Assembly: GCF_017874035.1 (NCBI RefSeq)
Contig: NZ_JAGGKV010000004.1
Location: forward strand, 372,001 to 436,000
Reading direction: 5' to 3'
DNA length: 64,000 bases
DNA from: Paenibacillus aceris
GTDB taxonomy: Bacteria > Bacillota > Bacilli > Paenibacillales > NBRC-103111
Shown: piece after piece, positions 31,510 to 39,090 of the stretch
Layout: each line of letters starts with the position of its first letter
Numbering within the stretch: position 1 is the first letter of the stretch
Made by a program: the position numbers and the translations under genes
Notes under the pieces: generated by a model
Told to the model about the DNA's origin: nothing
Seen by the model: the letters and a program-made list of their open reading frames with translations, nothing else
Database searches by the model: none

Positions 31510-33015
31510 CTATTGAAGCTTGCTTTTATACCCAATGCGGTTGTTTCCCCAGCATTTTTCATAGTCAAAGCCAGTTAACTTTTCGAACACTGCACGAGAT
31601 TCCGGCGTGACATCCTTCATCGAGCCCCCGCTTTTGAGACGTTCGATTTCATTGACGAGAACTTTGTGAGACGACATATTTAACTTAAATAGCGCAGATG
31701 CCCATATTCCGAATAAGCCTAGCACAATCGTTCCAATAACCATTACACCGACGATTGCATATTGGGCGGAAATGGGTTGAGTAGCGGCTTTAGACACGAA
31801 GCCATACTGCTGCAGACACCATCCCAATAAAAAGACAATAATCGAGCGTACCAACTTCCCAGCAAACGTCATCACACCTGCATAAATCCCTTCTCTTCTG
31901 CGGCCCGTTACAGCCTCATCGATGTCAGCCATGAAAGTATACTGGTTCCAAGGTATATAGTATACGCCGCCTGTGGCAAAACCCATAACAAAAGTAACCG
32001 CATAAAGCCACATTACCGTATGAGACGGCTGAATCAAGAAGATTGCCAAATATCCAAGTACACTTAGTGAAACAATAACAAGAGCGTTAATAAATGGCTT
32101 GGAAAACCCTTTTTTCACGACATAACTAATAAAAATATACGTTGCAACCAATTGAATTACAGAGTTAAAGCTAGACAGATTGGAAACATTTTCTGAACCC
32201 TGATGCATCGAGAAAATAACGAAATAAGTAAAAACCGACGTAAAGAGCCATTCAGCGGAAAATCCGCCCAAATACATGCCTAAGTGATGTCGAAAGCTTT
32301 TGATTTGAAATGTCGAGTAAAGATCGATAAACAATTTTTTCATAGATTCAACGAATGAAAGGGATGGTTCTTTTTTCGCTTCCATTTCCAGCTCTTGTGG
32401 AGAACGTTCCCATGAGTACACATATAAGAAAATCAATGCAATAATCAGAATTCCGGCGAATACCAAGCCTGTGCTTAGAAAAGGTGTTGGTGAATCTTTG
32501 CCATACATCGCAATAAACCTTCCCGGAATAAACGCTGCTGCGAAGTTGGCTAATTTACCAAAAATAGCCTTGAAACCGGTTAATCTAGAACGTGCACCGA
32601 AGTCTTTTGTCATTTCGGCCGCGAGCGATTCATACGGGATCATAACAGCGGTGTAAATCAACTCGAATAACAGATAAGTTACTAAGTAATACCAGTAACC
32701 GAAGCCATGAATCCATAACATCGGATATACAAGCATTAAAGGAATTCCCAGCATGATGAAAAATCTTCTTCTTCCGAATTTTCTTCCAATCTTCGTTTTG
32801 TGAAAATTGTCGCTAATAAATCCCATAATCGGGTTGCTGATTGCGTCTACAAAGGTGGCAATGGAAAAAATAGAAGCAGCTTGCACAATAGATAATCCAC
32901 AAAATGTAGTGTAAAAATAAAGCAACCAAGCTCCACTTACTGCTAGAGCACCGCTGCCCAGAAAGTTTCCACCTCCGTAGGCCAGTGAATGCCTAAGTCC
33001 AATTTTTTTCTCCAA
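31510..33015 (-). CDS. GPH-family (MelB-like) sugar:cation symporter
   Basis: A 501-residue transporter with 12 membrane helices. It has GGGNFLGSGALAVSGAWLLYFYT, DAISNPIMGFISDNF with the conserved acidic helix-II positions, and the loop KTKIGRKFGRRRFFI, characteristic of glycoside-pentoside-hexuronide symporters. It is divergent from the GH105 hydrolase gene. GPH transporters next to GH105 enzymes usually import unsaturated uronic-acid disaccharides from pectin or other glycans; that substrate is inferred from context. GGAGG lies before the ATG. Confidence 0.9.
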   Translation of the reverse strand: MEKKIGLRHSLAYGGGNFLGSGALAVSGAWLLYFYTTFCGLSIVQAASIFSIATFVDAISNPIMGFISDNFHKTKIGRKFGRRRFFIMLGIPLMLVYPMLWIHGFGYWYYLVTYLLFELIYTAVMIPYESLAAEMTKDFGARSRLTGFKAIFGKLANFAAAFIPGRFIAMYGKDSPTPFLSTGLVFAGILIIALIFLYVYSWERSPQELEMEAKKEPSLSFVESMKKLFIDLYSTFQIKSFRHHLGMYLGGFSAEWLFTSVFTYFVIFSMHQGSENVSNLSSFNSVIQLVATYIFISYVVKKGFSKPFINALVIVSLSVLGYLAIFLIQPSHTVMWLYAVTFVMGFATGGVYYIPWNQYTFMADIDEAVTGRRREGIYAGVMTFAGKLVRSIIVFLLGWCLQQYGFVSKAATQPISAQYAIVGVMVIGTIVLGLFGIWASALFKLNMSSHKVLVNEIERLKSGGSMKDVTPESRAVFEKLTGFDYEKCWGNNRIGYKSKLQ

Positions 33016-33472
33016 TTTTAACGCCTCCTAATACCGATGATGTCTGATTATTCTTACGTTGTTGAAAAGAGACCGAGAAAAGTAGAAGATGTCCGTCGGC
33101 GTCACGTATGCCTATCACAATGCTTTCAATCCGGCTAAACTATAGTTTAAGATGACGCATACATTTTACACTTAAAGAAGTGTTTCCGGTTACAAATGAT
33201 TGGATTACTGGGCTACGATTAGATGCTTCATGTTGGAAACCCTCTCATCTTTTCACGGACGTTTACATAACGAATGCTTGTCTATTTTATCGCAAGCAAC
33301 GAAATATTTCTCATCATCTATTCTTATTTTTCTTAAAAACTATTCATATTTTTCACTAAAATCATGTAAAACAAATTGGATTTGACTAGAAGCAAATGTT
33401 GTTGCATCATGTTGTAAATAGGTTTCCTGAATGTAATAAGAAATTATTTGATTGAATTAGGGGGCATAAATT
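33016..33472. other. Divergent intergenic region of symporter and hydrolase
   Basis: A 457-base AT-rich region that must hold both promoters. No cre box matching the consensus and no credible ORF were seen. An adjacent regulator gene is lacking. Confidence 0.5.
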
Positions 33473-34594
33473 TTGAAAAATCTTTGGTCTGCGGCGATGT
33501 CCGAATCTTTCATGCAACAATATCCTCTTGTATCTGACATGCCATTTCAAAAGAGTCGATGCTGGAACTACGAGAACGGTTGTATTTTAACTGCTTTTGA
33601 GCGGATGTTTCACACAACGGGGGAAGAACGCTACTTACAGTACATTAAAAATAACATGGATCTGTTTATTCAGGATGACGGTTCCATTGCTACGTACAAT
33701 TTGAACGAGTACAACGTCGATATGATCAACCAGGGAAAAACGCTTTTTCTTTTGTTCGAGAAAACCGGCGAACCCAAGTATCGTAAGGCCATTGAGTTAT
33801 TGGTGACGCAATTGAAGGGCCATCCCCGCACCAAAGAAGGCGGTTTATGGCACAAAAAAATTTATCCGTTCCAAATGTGGTTGGATGGCGTATATATGAC
33901 ATCTCCTTTTTTAGCTCAATTTGCACACGTGTTCAATGAACATGAATGGTTTGATGATATCGCCAATGAAATTTTGCTGATGGAGCGTGTCGTCCGCAAT
34001 CCGCAAACCGGACTGCTGTATCACGGGTGGGATGAGAGCCGAGAGGAGCGCTGGGCCAATAAAGTAACAGGCTGCTCCGAGCATTTTTGGGGACGTGCCA
34101 TTGGCTGGTACGTCATGGCGATTGTTGATGTGCTTGACTTCCTGCCGCTTGATCATCCTCAGCGCGGTCAAATTATCGGTATCTTCCACCGTTTGGCAAA
34201 GGCGATTGTGAAAGTGCAAGACAGAGAGAGCGGATTGTGGTGGCAAGTCATGGATCGTGGCGGTGAAGAAGGAAACTATTTGGAGGCTTCCAGCACCGCG
34301 ATGTTTACCTGCGCACTGGCCAAGGGCGCAAATAAGGGCTATCTTGAAGAATGGGCTATAGAAGCGGCTCGTAAAGCTTACGAAGGAAGCCTAACAAAAT
34401 TTGTAGAGCGCGATGACGACGCTTCTCTACATCTGAACGGCATTTGCAGCGTAGCAGGGCTAGGCAATACGCCATACCGGGATGGATCATATGCCTACTA
34501 CATCAGCGAACCAATCCGCCGCGACGATCCGAAGGGCTTTGCGCCGTTTGTCATGGCCTGCCTGGAAATTGAAGCTGCGTCTAAAAAAGTTTAA
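33473..34594 (+). CDS. GH105 unsaturated glucuronyl/rhamnogalacturonyl hydrolase
   Basis: A 373-residue cytosolic alpha/alpha-barrel enzyme without a signal peptide. It has WNYENGCILTAFERMF, MWLDGVYMTSPF with the catalytic Asp138 (equivalent to the Asp of YteR), CSEHFWGRAIGWYVMAI and LNGICSVAGLG. The family removes delta-4,5-unsaturated galacturonic or glucuronic residues released by polysaccharide lyases. The start is TTG, supported by GGGGG eight bases upstream; no ATG fits. It diverges from the GPH symporter, giving an import-and-hydrolyse pair. Confidence 0.93.
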   Translation: MKNLWSAAMSESFMQQYPLVSDMPFQKSRCWNYENGCILTAFERMFHTTGEERYLQYIKNNMDLFIQDDGSIATYNLNEYNVDMINQGKTLFLLFEKTGEPKYRKAIELLVTQLKGHPRTKEGGLWHKKIYPFQMWLDGVYMTSPFLAQFAHVFNEHEWFDDIANEILLMERVVRNPQTGLLYHGWDESREERWANKVTGCSEHFWGRAIGWYVMAIVDVLDFLPLDHPQRGQIIGIFHRLAKAIVKVQDRESGLWWQVMDRGGEEGNYLEASSTAMFTCALAKGANKGYLEEWAIEAARKAYEGSLTKFVERDDDASLHLNGICSVAGLGNTPYRDGSYAYYISEPIRRDDPKGFAPFVMACLEIEAASKKV

Positions 34595-34626
34595 AGACAT
34601 ATGGGGCCGCCCCGGATACGAAGAAA

Positions 34627-34655
34627 CCCGCACAGCAAATGCGCGGGCTCTTTTT
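34627..34655. terminator. Terminator between convergent genes
   Basis: CCCGC, an 11-base loop, GCGGG, then TTTTT after the hydrolase gene; it abuts the stop codon of the minus-strand thioesterase gene. Confidence 0.65.
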
Positions 34656-35168
34656 CTATTCCCAAGGATATCTGGTAATCAAGTAATGGGCGAACTTCTT
34701 GCTTTCTTCTCTTCGTGTTTTTCGCATTTCCGTTCTATGGCCGGCCGTTTCGTTTAACTTTTTCTCTTCCTCCGTTTCAGGAACAATTCGAGGAACGGGA
34801 ACCGGGTCATTGTTTTCATCCAGTCCGACAAAGGTTAAGAATGAGGTTGCTGCGATATCCCTCTTTCCACTCCGTAAATCTTCTGTAATGACCTTCACAA
34901 ACACTTCCATCGATGTCTTCCCAGTCCAGGTTACGAAGGATTCCAACGACACACAATCCGTTGGCCGAATAGTTTTCAAGAAATCGACGGAATCCGTGGA
35001 TGCTGTTACTGCGGTCACTCGGCAAAGCTTGGAAGCTGTAATTGAGGCGATATCGTCAATCAGGGACATGAGTTTACCGCCGAACATGGTATTATGATTA
35101 TTCACATCTAACGGAAATACTCTTGATGTTTTGAAGCATCTCGTTTCCCTCACATATTTTTGTTCCAA
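34656..35168 (-). CDS. Acyl-CoA thioesterase (hot-dog fold)
   Basis: A 170-residue hot-dog thioesterase of the YkhA/BACH type: NHNTMFGGKLMSLIDDIASITASKLC, with the conserved Asn and Asp, then DSVDFLKTIRPTDCVSLESFVTWTGKTSMEVFVKV and the family tail. It hydrolyses acyl-CoAs in the cytosol. The start is TTG (GGGGG seven bases upstream). The charged tail after residue 135 is typical. It stands alone. Confidence 0.9.
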   Translation of the reverse strand: MEQKYVRETRCFKTSRVFPLDVNNHNTMFGGKLMSLIDDIASITASKLCRVTAVTASTDSVDFLKTIRPTDCVSLESFVTWTGKTSMEVFVKVITEDLRSGKRDIAATSFLTFVGLDENNDPVPVPRIVPETEEEKKLNETAGHRTEMRKTRREESKKFAHYLITRYPWE

Positions 35169-35310
35169 ACATATTCCCCCCTATCCAACACATCTAAATA
35201 TAGAGTACCCAGTCAACGAGTTGGGCATTATCTATTTCCTCACAGGTAAAAAAAACCGGCAGTGTGCTCCCCCTTGGAAGATTTCGCACAACATGGCGGC
35301 TTATCGGTCG

Positions 35311-35520
35311 TTACTCTTCAAAAATTTTCGTCAACAGTTCTCCTAGCGACTTCAGTACCTGCTCTTCCTGCTCGCCTTCTACTTCCAACGTCACTTCCTC
35401 ATTCTGCTGAATACCCAGCGTAAGCATGCTAAGGGAGCTTTTGCCATTCACTTTTTTGCTGCCCTTCGCAACGTTGATTTTACATGGAAAAGCGCTTGCT
35501 GCTTGAACGAATACCTTTGT
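35311..35520 (-). pseudogene. N-terminally deleted HPr-like phosphocarrier gene
   Basis: On the minus strand, after tandem TAA codons, a 69-codon frame reads TKVFVQAASAFPCKINVAKG, then KKVNGKSSLSMLTLGI and ends LLTKIFEE. This aligns with HPr from the residue after the active-site His loop to the C terminus. The Ser46 region (GKSSLSML) is kept, while the first ~18 residues with the GxHARPA phospho-His are gone and replaced by stops. No start codon precedes it. It is most likely the remnant of an HPr/Crh paralogue. Confidence 0.7.
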
Positions 35521-35663
35521 ATCTTATTAATCTAACTCGTTTGTTATTTTGTTTGACACTATTAAGACAATTGGCAGTTTCAATGTGTGACATCGTTCAC
35601 TGCTTCAGTTTGTATGAATAAATACCGTTTCTTCAACCAAGGTATTTTATTTAAAATAGTACC
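35521..35663. other. Region between the HPr remnant and the PadR operon promoter
   Basis: No gene seen. An inverted repeat CAAGGTATTTTA (35638-35649) with TAAAATAGTACCTTG (35652-35666), carrying a 3-base bulge, runs into the -35 box of the PadR operon and may be a second regulatory site. Confidence 0.4.
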
Positions 35664-35692
35664 TTGACAGACATAGTAGTATGTCGTATTCT
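35664..35692 (+). promoter_or_regulatory. PadR operon promoter with operator in the spacer
   Basis: TTGACA (35664-35669), a 17-base spacer, TATTCT (35687-35692). The spacer contains GACATAGTAGTATGTC (35670-35685), a perfect 6-bp dyad. PadR regulators bind such ATGT/ACAT-type dyads, so this is the likely autoregulatory operator. Confidence 0.8.
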
Positions 35693-35711
35693 ATAAATGT
35701 GAGGTGATGAA

Positions 35712-36041
35712 ATGAGTGAGAGCAAAATTACATCCGACTTGCTGCGCGGACATACCGATACAATGATTTTACGACTCTTATCCGAAGCTGACCGCTACGG
35801 GTACGAAATTGTAAAACTGATCGCCGAGCGCTCGGGCGGCGAGTATGAATTAAAGGAAGCCACGATGTACTCCAGCGTCCGGCGGCTTGAACTAGACGGC
35901 GACATCGAGTGGTATTGGGGCGATGAATCTCAGGGCGGACGGCGTAAGTATTTTAGGATTACCGAAAAAGGCAAGGATACTTACGCCCGCAACAAAAGCA
36001 ATTGGGAGTACTCGAAGCGCGTGCTAGAAAATTTATTATAA
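35712..36041 (+). CDS. PadR-family transcriptional regulator
   Basis: A 109-residue winged-helix protein: LRGHTDTMILRLLSEADRYGYEIVKLIAERSGGEYELKEATMYSSVRRLELDGDIEWYWGDESQGGRRKYFRITEKGK. This is the PadR-s1 pattern with the YGYEI and YSSVRRLE helices. GAGGTGATGAA precedes the ATG. It is the first gene of an operon with a pentapeptide protein and an ABC exporter, and the promoter spacer carries a matching dyad. It probably represses the operon and responds to an exported compound. Confidence 0.93.
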   Translation: MSESKITSDLLRGHTDTMILRLLSEADRYGYEIVKLIAERSGGEYELKEATMYSSVRRLELDGDIEWYWGDESQGGRRKYFRITEKGKDTYARNKSNWEYSKRVLENLL

Positions 36042-36056
36042 AGGAGACTTGATGAG

Positions 36057-36923
36057 ATGAATCAGAAATTGACGAACTATTTGAACGGCGTTTTTACGCC
36101 ATATGATGGGGTAAAAAGCGTCACCGAATTAAAGGCAGACCTGCACTCCGATTTGCAGGAGCGATATGGTGAACTCAAAGCGGAGGGCAAAGACGATGAA
36201 ACAGCGTTTAATATGACCATTGAGAGCATCGGCGACATCGAACAAACGATACTGGAGGTCGCCAACCTCTCCCGCTCGCTGGAGCGGCAGGTGCTGACAA
36301 ACTTTAGCGCGAGCAACCTAGCGAAAAGCGACTTTGCAGGCGTTATTGCTCATAAAGGGAATTTTACATCGAGCGCGTTACGCGGTTCCGACTTTGCGGG
36401 CGCAGACTTGACCGGCAGTTCGTTTAAGACCAGCGACGTAAGTGAAGCCAATTTTGACGGCGCGAATCTGACAGACTGCAGCTTCTCCGCCCTGGACCTT
36501 TCGGATGCGAGCTTCAATGAATCGATCCTTGAACGCACCACCTTCAGCATTTCGGGGCTGAACGGAGCAAAATTCACAGGCGTAAAACTGACCGATGTCA
36601 CGCTAACCAAGATCGACCTTAGAAAAACAATCTTTGAAAATTGTATCTTTGACGGCGTGGTCTTCAAGTACTCTGATCTGAGCGGAATGTGTTTTGACGG
36701 ACAGACGTTTATCGGCGTTAAGTTTGACAAGTCGGCATTAAACGATGTTTCGTTCAAGGGCGCTACACTCAAGAATGTGTCTTTTCAGGCTTTCTTTTCG
36801 TTGACCAATAAGTATTACCGTGGCATCAAAACCATCTGCTTTGACGGCGCAGTCATGGATAAGTTGACCTATGCTGCCCTGAAAGGCATGGGTGCCGATT
36901 TGTCCAATGTTACTGTTCGATAA
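36057..36923 (+). CDS. DUF1700-like N-terminus fused to pentapeptide repeats
   Basis: A 288-residue cytosolic protein. Residues 1-85 are helical (YLNGVFTPYDGVKSVTELKADLHSDLQERYGEL, ESIGDIEQTI), like the N-terminal part of DUF1700/permease-prefix proteins that accompany PadR genes. From ~86 to 240 it is built of pentapeptide repeats (ANLAKSDFAG, SDFAGADLTGSSF, ANFDGANLTDCSF), forming a right-handed quadrilateral beta-helix. AAAGGAG precedes the start; the ABC ATPase follows after 13 bases. It may act as a signalling or scaffold protein for the exporter; some pentapeptide proteins protect DNA gyrase. Confidence 0.8.
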   Translation: MNQKLTNYLNGVFTPYDGVKSVTELKADLHSDLQERYGELKAEGKDDETAFNMTIESIGDIEQTILEVANLSRSLERQVLTNFSASNLAKSDFAGVIAHKGNFTSSALRGSDFAGADLTGSSFKTSDVSEANFDGANLTDCSFSALDLSDASFNESILERTTFSISGLNGAKFTGVKLTDVTLTKIDLRKTIFENCIFDGVVFKYSDLSGMCFDGQTFIGVKFDKSALNDVSFKGATLKNVSFQAFFSLTNKYYRGIKTICFDGAVMDKLTYAALKGMGADLSNVTVR

Positions 36924-36936
36924 GGAGGGGTAGTTT

Positions 36937-37698
36937 ATGCAAAACAATTCAATTAAAGTAATTGGACTGCAAAAATCCTACAAGCAGCATCAAGTCTTAA
37001 AGGGCGTGGATTTCGAGGTGGAAAAGGGCAGTATTTTCGCCTTGCTCGGCTCCAACGGGGCAGGCAAGACAACGGTTGTCAAAATCCTCACCACACTGTT
37101 AAAACAAGACAGCGGAACCGCCACCGTAAACGGATTCGATGTTGCGTCAAAACCCGAGAATGTGCGGCAAGCGATCAGTCTGACCGGGCAATTTGCCGCC
37201 GTTGACGAAATTTTGACCGGACGGGAAAATCTGATGATGATTGCCAAACTCCGATATCTCAAAAATCCGCGTCAGGTTGCGGACGACTTGCTTAAACGCT
37301 TCGGCTTGACAGACGCCGCCGACCGCAGGGCATCTACTTATTCGGGTGGTATGCGCCGCAGGCTCGATATCGCCTTGAGCCTTGTGGGAAAACCGCAAAT
37401 CATTTTCCTCGACGAGCCGACCACTGGGCTTGACCCCGAGGCGCGCATCGAGGTTTGGAAGATTGTTAAGGAGCTTGCCTTAGGCGGCACGACGGTACTC
37501 CTAACCACGCAGTATTTGGAGGAGGCTGAGCAGCTTGCCGACCGAATTGCCATTCTGCACGAGGGTAAGATTATCGCCAGCGGCACACTCTCGGAGTTAA
37601 AAAAGATGTTCCCATCCGCAAAGGTGGAGTATGTTGAAAAACAGCCGACATTGGAGGAAATATTCCTCGCAATCATCGGCAAAAAGGAGGGAAAGTAA
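36937..37698 (+). CDS. ABC transporter ATP-binding protein (DrrA-type)
   Basis: A 253-residue ATPase: Walker A GSNGAGKTT (residues ~33-41), signature YSGGMRRR, Walker B IIFLDEPTTGLDPEAR and a switch segment LLTTQYLEEAEQLADRI where Gln replaces the usual H-loop His, as in daunorubicin DrrA. AAGGAGG precedes the ATG, and the permease gene starts directly after the stop. Together they form a DrrAB-like exporter for a drug-like or peptide compound. Confidence 0.93.
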   Translation: MQNNSIKVIGLQKSYKQHQVLKGVDFEVEKGSIFALLGSNGAGKTTVVKILTTLLKQDSGTATVNGFDVASKPENVRQAISLTGQFAAVDEILTGRENLMMIAKLRYLKNPRQVADDLLKRFGLTDAADRRASTYSGGMRRRLDIALSLVGKPQIIFLDEPTTGLDPEARIEVWKIVKELALGGTTVLLTTQYLEEAEQLADRIAILHEGKIIASGTLSELKKMFPSAKVEYVEKQPTLEEIFLAIIGKKEGK

Positions 37699-38466
37699 AT
37701 GGAGGCGGTAAAGAAACACTTTTTCAGCGATATGGGCGTTATGCTTGGACGTTCCATGCGTCATATTTCCCGCAGTATGGACACCATCGTCACGGTCACC
37801 ATCATGCCCATCGCGATGATGTTGCTGTTCGTCTATGTGTTCGGCGGTGCAATTCAAACCGGAACGGATAACTATGTGAATTACCTGTTGCCCGGTATAC
37901 TCCTGATTGCTATTGCTAGCGGCATATCCTACACGGCTTTCCGCTTGTTTACGGATGTACAACGAGGCATATTCGAACGGTTTCACACCATGCCAATTTC
38001 ACGTTCCACCTTACTGTGGGGGCATGTGCTGACCTCGCTGGTATCCAACGCCCTATCGGTTCTCGTCATCATTCTCGTAGCGTTGATTATGGGCTTTCGA
38101 TCGTCCGCGGGGATACTGTCTTGGCTTGCAGTAGCCGGAATACTCGCGCTGTTTACGCTGGCATTAACTTGGGTCGCGGCAATTGCCGGACTGTCCGCAA
38201 AGTCGGTGGACGGTGCAAGCGCCTTTTCCTACCCGATTATCTTCCTGCCGTTTATTAGCTCGGCTTTTGTGCCGACCGAGTCGATGCCATCCATCGTTCG
38301 CGCCTTTGCCGAAAACCAACCGGTGACCTCGATCGTGGAAGCTATCCGTGCGCTACTGTCAGGGCAGCCGGTGGGCAATGATATTTGGGTCGCTCTTGCG
38401 TGGTGCGTCGGAATTTTGTTCGTAGCCTATTTCTTTGCAATGAGGGTGTACAAAAAGCGGGTGTGA
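37699..38466 (+). CDS. ABC-2 type permease (DrrB-type)
   Basis: A 255-residue membrane protein with six predicted helices and the ABC-2 family feature FLPFISSAFVPTESMPSIVRAFAENQPVTSIVEAIRALL near the C terminus. It has an N-terminal amphipathic segment (LGRSMRHISRSMDTIVTVTIMPIAMMLLFVYVFGGAI) like DrrB. It is the last gene of the PadR operon and pairs with the ATPase. A terminator follows at 38528. Confidence 0.92.
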   Translation: MEAVKKHFFSDMGVMLGRSMRHISRSMDTIVTVTIMPIAMMLLFVYVFGGAIQTGTDNYVNYLLPGILLIAIASGISYTAFRLFTDVQRGIFERFHTMPISRSTLLWGHVLTSLVSNALSVLVIILVALIMGFRSSAGILSWLAVAGILALFTLALTWVAAIAGLSAKSVDGASAFSYPIIFLPFISSAFVPTESMPSIVRAFAENQPVTSIVEAIRALLSGQPVGNDIWVALAWCVGILFVAYFFAMRVYKKRV

Positions 38467-38527
38467 AAAAAAGGACACTTATACTGGGCTTACATCAGCC
38501 CCAAGGCCGAATATCAGCTCAGCTTAC

Positions 38528-38550
38528 AGCACCCAAGCGGTGCTTTTTAT
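38528..38550 (+). terminator. Terminator of the ABC exporter operon
   Basis: AGCACC, CAAGC, GGTGCT followed by TTTTATTTT. Confidence 0.85.
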
Positions 38551-38564
38551 TTTACCATGCGCGT

Positions 38565-38684
38565 TCATAATTCATTAATTAGAAAATAAAAAAAACCTGA
38601 AAAAACGAAAAGAAAGAAAATAATAGTTAATGGGAGAAGTCCATCCAATTTTTGTTCGTAATTATTTCTATGTGAATGATTCAT
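38565..38684 (-). CDS. 39-residue single-span membrane peptide
   Basis: A short gene with AAGGAGAG eight bases before ATG. The product is MNHSHRNNYEQKLDGLLPL followed by a hydrophobic helix TIIFFLFVFSGFFYFLINEL. The strong ribosome site and clean hydrophilic-then-hydrophobic layout support a real small membrane protein. It follows another small membrane gene (38714-38830) on the same strand after 29 bases. Family unknown; type I toxin-like or membrane-complex subunits have similar size. Confidence 0.55.
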   Translation of the reverse strand: MNHSHRNNYEQKLDGLLPLTIIFFLFVFSGFFYFLINEL

Positions 38685-38713
38685 TTTAAAATCTCTCCTT
38701 CTATTAATCTTTA

Positions 38714-38830
38714 CTATTTGCTCTGATTAAGCTCATCTTTACGGATGAGAAAAGCCCCCCCTATAGCGATAAGCAAAGGACTTGCTACAAGTGCACTACA
38801 AAGTAAAATAAAAGATATCAAAGCTGCCAA
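38714..38830 (-). CDS. 38-residue single-span membrane peptide
   Basis: The best start is TTG at 38830, nine bases after AAAGGAG; the in-frame ATG at 38839 abuts that site. The product is one long hydrophobic helix (ALISFILLCSALVASPLLIAIGGAFLI) with a charged tail RKDELNQSK. It forms a two-gene unit with the next small membrane gene and is divergent from the MocR regulator gene, which often controls its divergent neighbour. Confidence 0.5.
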   Translation of the reverse strand: MAALISFILLCSALVASPLLIAIGGAFLIRKDELNQSK

Positions 38831-39090
38831 CTGGCCCATCTCCTTTCCGCAGGTTATGACATCAACCGTAATACAATTAATATCATAAGATTGAAGTGGA
38901 CGAATGTAACCAACCAATCAATCAGTTTTTATGCCATCCACTAACAATACTTCTTCTCAATCATTCGTAGACTCCATGTTCACAGAATGCTAAATGATAA
39001 AGACGAAAACATCGATTATTTTTCATAGATAAGTGGTATTATAAAGTTAAAATTTGTATGGTTTGATTGCATATTCAAGGGGATTTTAAG

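Noticed and set aside
36350..36772. 140-codon minus-strand frame
   Set aside because: Mirror of the pentapeptide repeats; its periodicity comes from the opposite strand.
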